A stretch of DNA of 7,317 nt from Candidatus Omnitrophota bacterium. GTDB taxonomy: Bacteria > Omnitrophota > Gorgyraeia > Gygaellales > Profunditerraquicolaceae. Location: contig VGKM01000055.1 in NCBI GenBank assembly GCA_016867005.1, positions 1 through 7,317 on the forward strand, in the 5' to 3' direction. Made by a program: the position numbers and the translations under genes. This document shows positions 6,671 through 7,317 of this stretch, piece by piece (within the stretch, counting starts at the first letter, position 1; each line of letters opens with the position of its first letter). A model generated the notes under the pieces. The model was not told the origin of the DNA. It did no database searches and saw only the letters and a program-made list of their open reading frames with translations.

Positions 6671-7317
6671 TTATCTTTTTGTTTTCCTTAAATCCGTGGG
6701 TAGCACCACAACAAATTTGCTGCCGCCATTCGGCTCATTTTCCACCCAGATACGGCCTTTATGCATCTCAACAATGTCTTTAGATATGGAAAGGCCCAGG
6801 CCCGTCCCTTCTTTTGTAATATTGACCCGTTCAAATTTATTGAAGATTTTATCTATTTTATCAAGCGGAATCCCCGGGCCGGTATCAGAGCATTCAAGAC
6901 GGACAAACCCTTCAAGATAATCCACCTTTAATGCAATCGTCCCGCCTTCAGGAGTATATTTTATAGCATTGCTCAGAAGGTTGTTGATGACCTCGGAGAT
7001 TTTATCTTCGTCCGCCCAGAGAGACAAACTCCTCTGTAGTATTTCCTTGTTCAGCTTTATATGTTTCTGTTCCATAATCGATTCAAATTCATTCAGCTGC
7101 TTGTCAAGGATTTCAGTAAGGTTGCAAAGCCGCCTTTTAATATCAATCATCCCGGCTTCGATTTTATGCAAATCCAGAAGGTCGTTAATCAGCCTGCCCA
7201 TCCTCTCTAAAACCCCGTAGCAGAGCTCAATGATCTTTTCCTGCTCCGAGTTAAGCTTGCCGGCCAGGCCTTCACGGATATTAGACAAACTTATTTTTAT
7301 AGTAAGAAGCGGGTTTT
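6671..7317 (-). CDS. Sensor histidine kinase, C-terminal part (5' end outside window)
   Basis: Two-component sensor kinase core. The frame is open to the window edge: codons before the TTG at 7288 read NPLLTIKIS, the tail of an H-box (HExxNPL-type), so the phosphoacceptor His should lie a few residues outside and the TTG is not the start. Then: the rest of the HisKA dimerisation helices, with RLINDLLDLHKIEAG (7196-7152); the HATPase_c N-box EVINNLLSNAIKY (6994-6956); G1 box DTGPGIP (6886-6866); F-box FNKFERV (6841-6821); and G2 box GTGLGLSI (6808-6785). The C-terminus is short and basic (DLRKTKR), with no receiver domain. All ATP-binding boxes are intact. The sensor region, any membrane segments and the ligand are out of view. 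Its own terminator separates it from the pur operon, so no functional link to purines is implied. Confidence 0.94.
   Translation of the reverse strand, partial: NPLLTIKISLSNIREGLAGKLNSEQEKIIELCYGVLERMGRLINDLLDLHKIEAGMIDIKRRLCNLTEILDKQLNEFESIMEQKHIKLNKEILQRSLSLWADEDKISEVINNLLSNAIKYTPEGGTIALKVDYLEGFVRLECSDTGPGIPLDKIDKIFNKFERVNITKEGTGLGLSISKDIVEMHKGRIWVENEPNGGSKFVVVLPTDLRKTKR

Noticed and set aside
7286..7288. TTG at 7288 as the start of the histidine kinase
   Set aside because: The frame stays open upstream to the window edge and the upstream codons (NPLLTIKIS) fit the end of an H-box, so the gene is cut by the window rather than starting here.

Overview
The window comes from a bacterium of moderate to slightly AT-rich composition. 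It holds six protein-coding genes, all on the minus strand and tightly packed. Five form most of a de novo purine biosynthesis operon, read right to left: purB, a PurS-PurS-PurL fusion, a LOG-family phosphoribohydrolase, purQ, and a purF homologue cut by the left edge. The fused PurS-PurL with a separate PurQ, the divergent purF and the short dispersed repeats suggest an uncultivated Gram-negative-type lineage (Omnitrophota- or Elusimicrobiota-like, or a deltaproteobacterial relative). This placement is an impression, not a demonstration.

Right edge (6608-7317): the C-terminal part of a sensor histidine kinase. Its frame stays open to the window edge, so the gene continues outside. It ends in a clear intrinsic terminator. 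Directly after the terminator lies a good sigma-70-type promoter whose predicted start site is only about 3 nt from the purB ATG, which suggests a leaderless operon mRNA.

Centre (2284-6569): purB (adenylosuccinate lyase), then the 959-residue FGAM synthase with two PurS-like domains fused to PurL. A heptanucleotide repeat lies inside the coding sequence at the PurS/PurL junction. The purL-LOG gap of 70 bp carries an 11-bp inverted repeat and a REP-like palindrome that abuts the purL stop codon.

Left (1-2283): the LOG gene overlaps purQ by 17 bp, and purQ is followed after 10 bp by the purF homologue. PurQ supplies ammonia from glutamine to PurL. PurF would make phosphoribosylamine from PRPP (step 1), PurSSL plus PurQ make FGAM (step 4), and PurB acts twice, at SAICAR and at adenylosuccinate. 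The LOG protein, which in characterised relatives cleaves nucleoside monophosphates to base and ribose 5-phosphate, is the unexpected member.

The most notable observation is that this purF homologue lacks the N-terminal catalytic cysteine (it begins Met-Ser-Gly) and also lacks other residues of the glutamine site. It is therefore probably not a normal glutamine-dependent amidophosphoribosyltransferase. No RNA genes, CRISPR arrays or insertion sequences were seen, and no gap between genes exceeds 300 bp.
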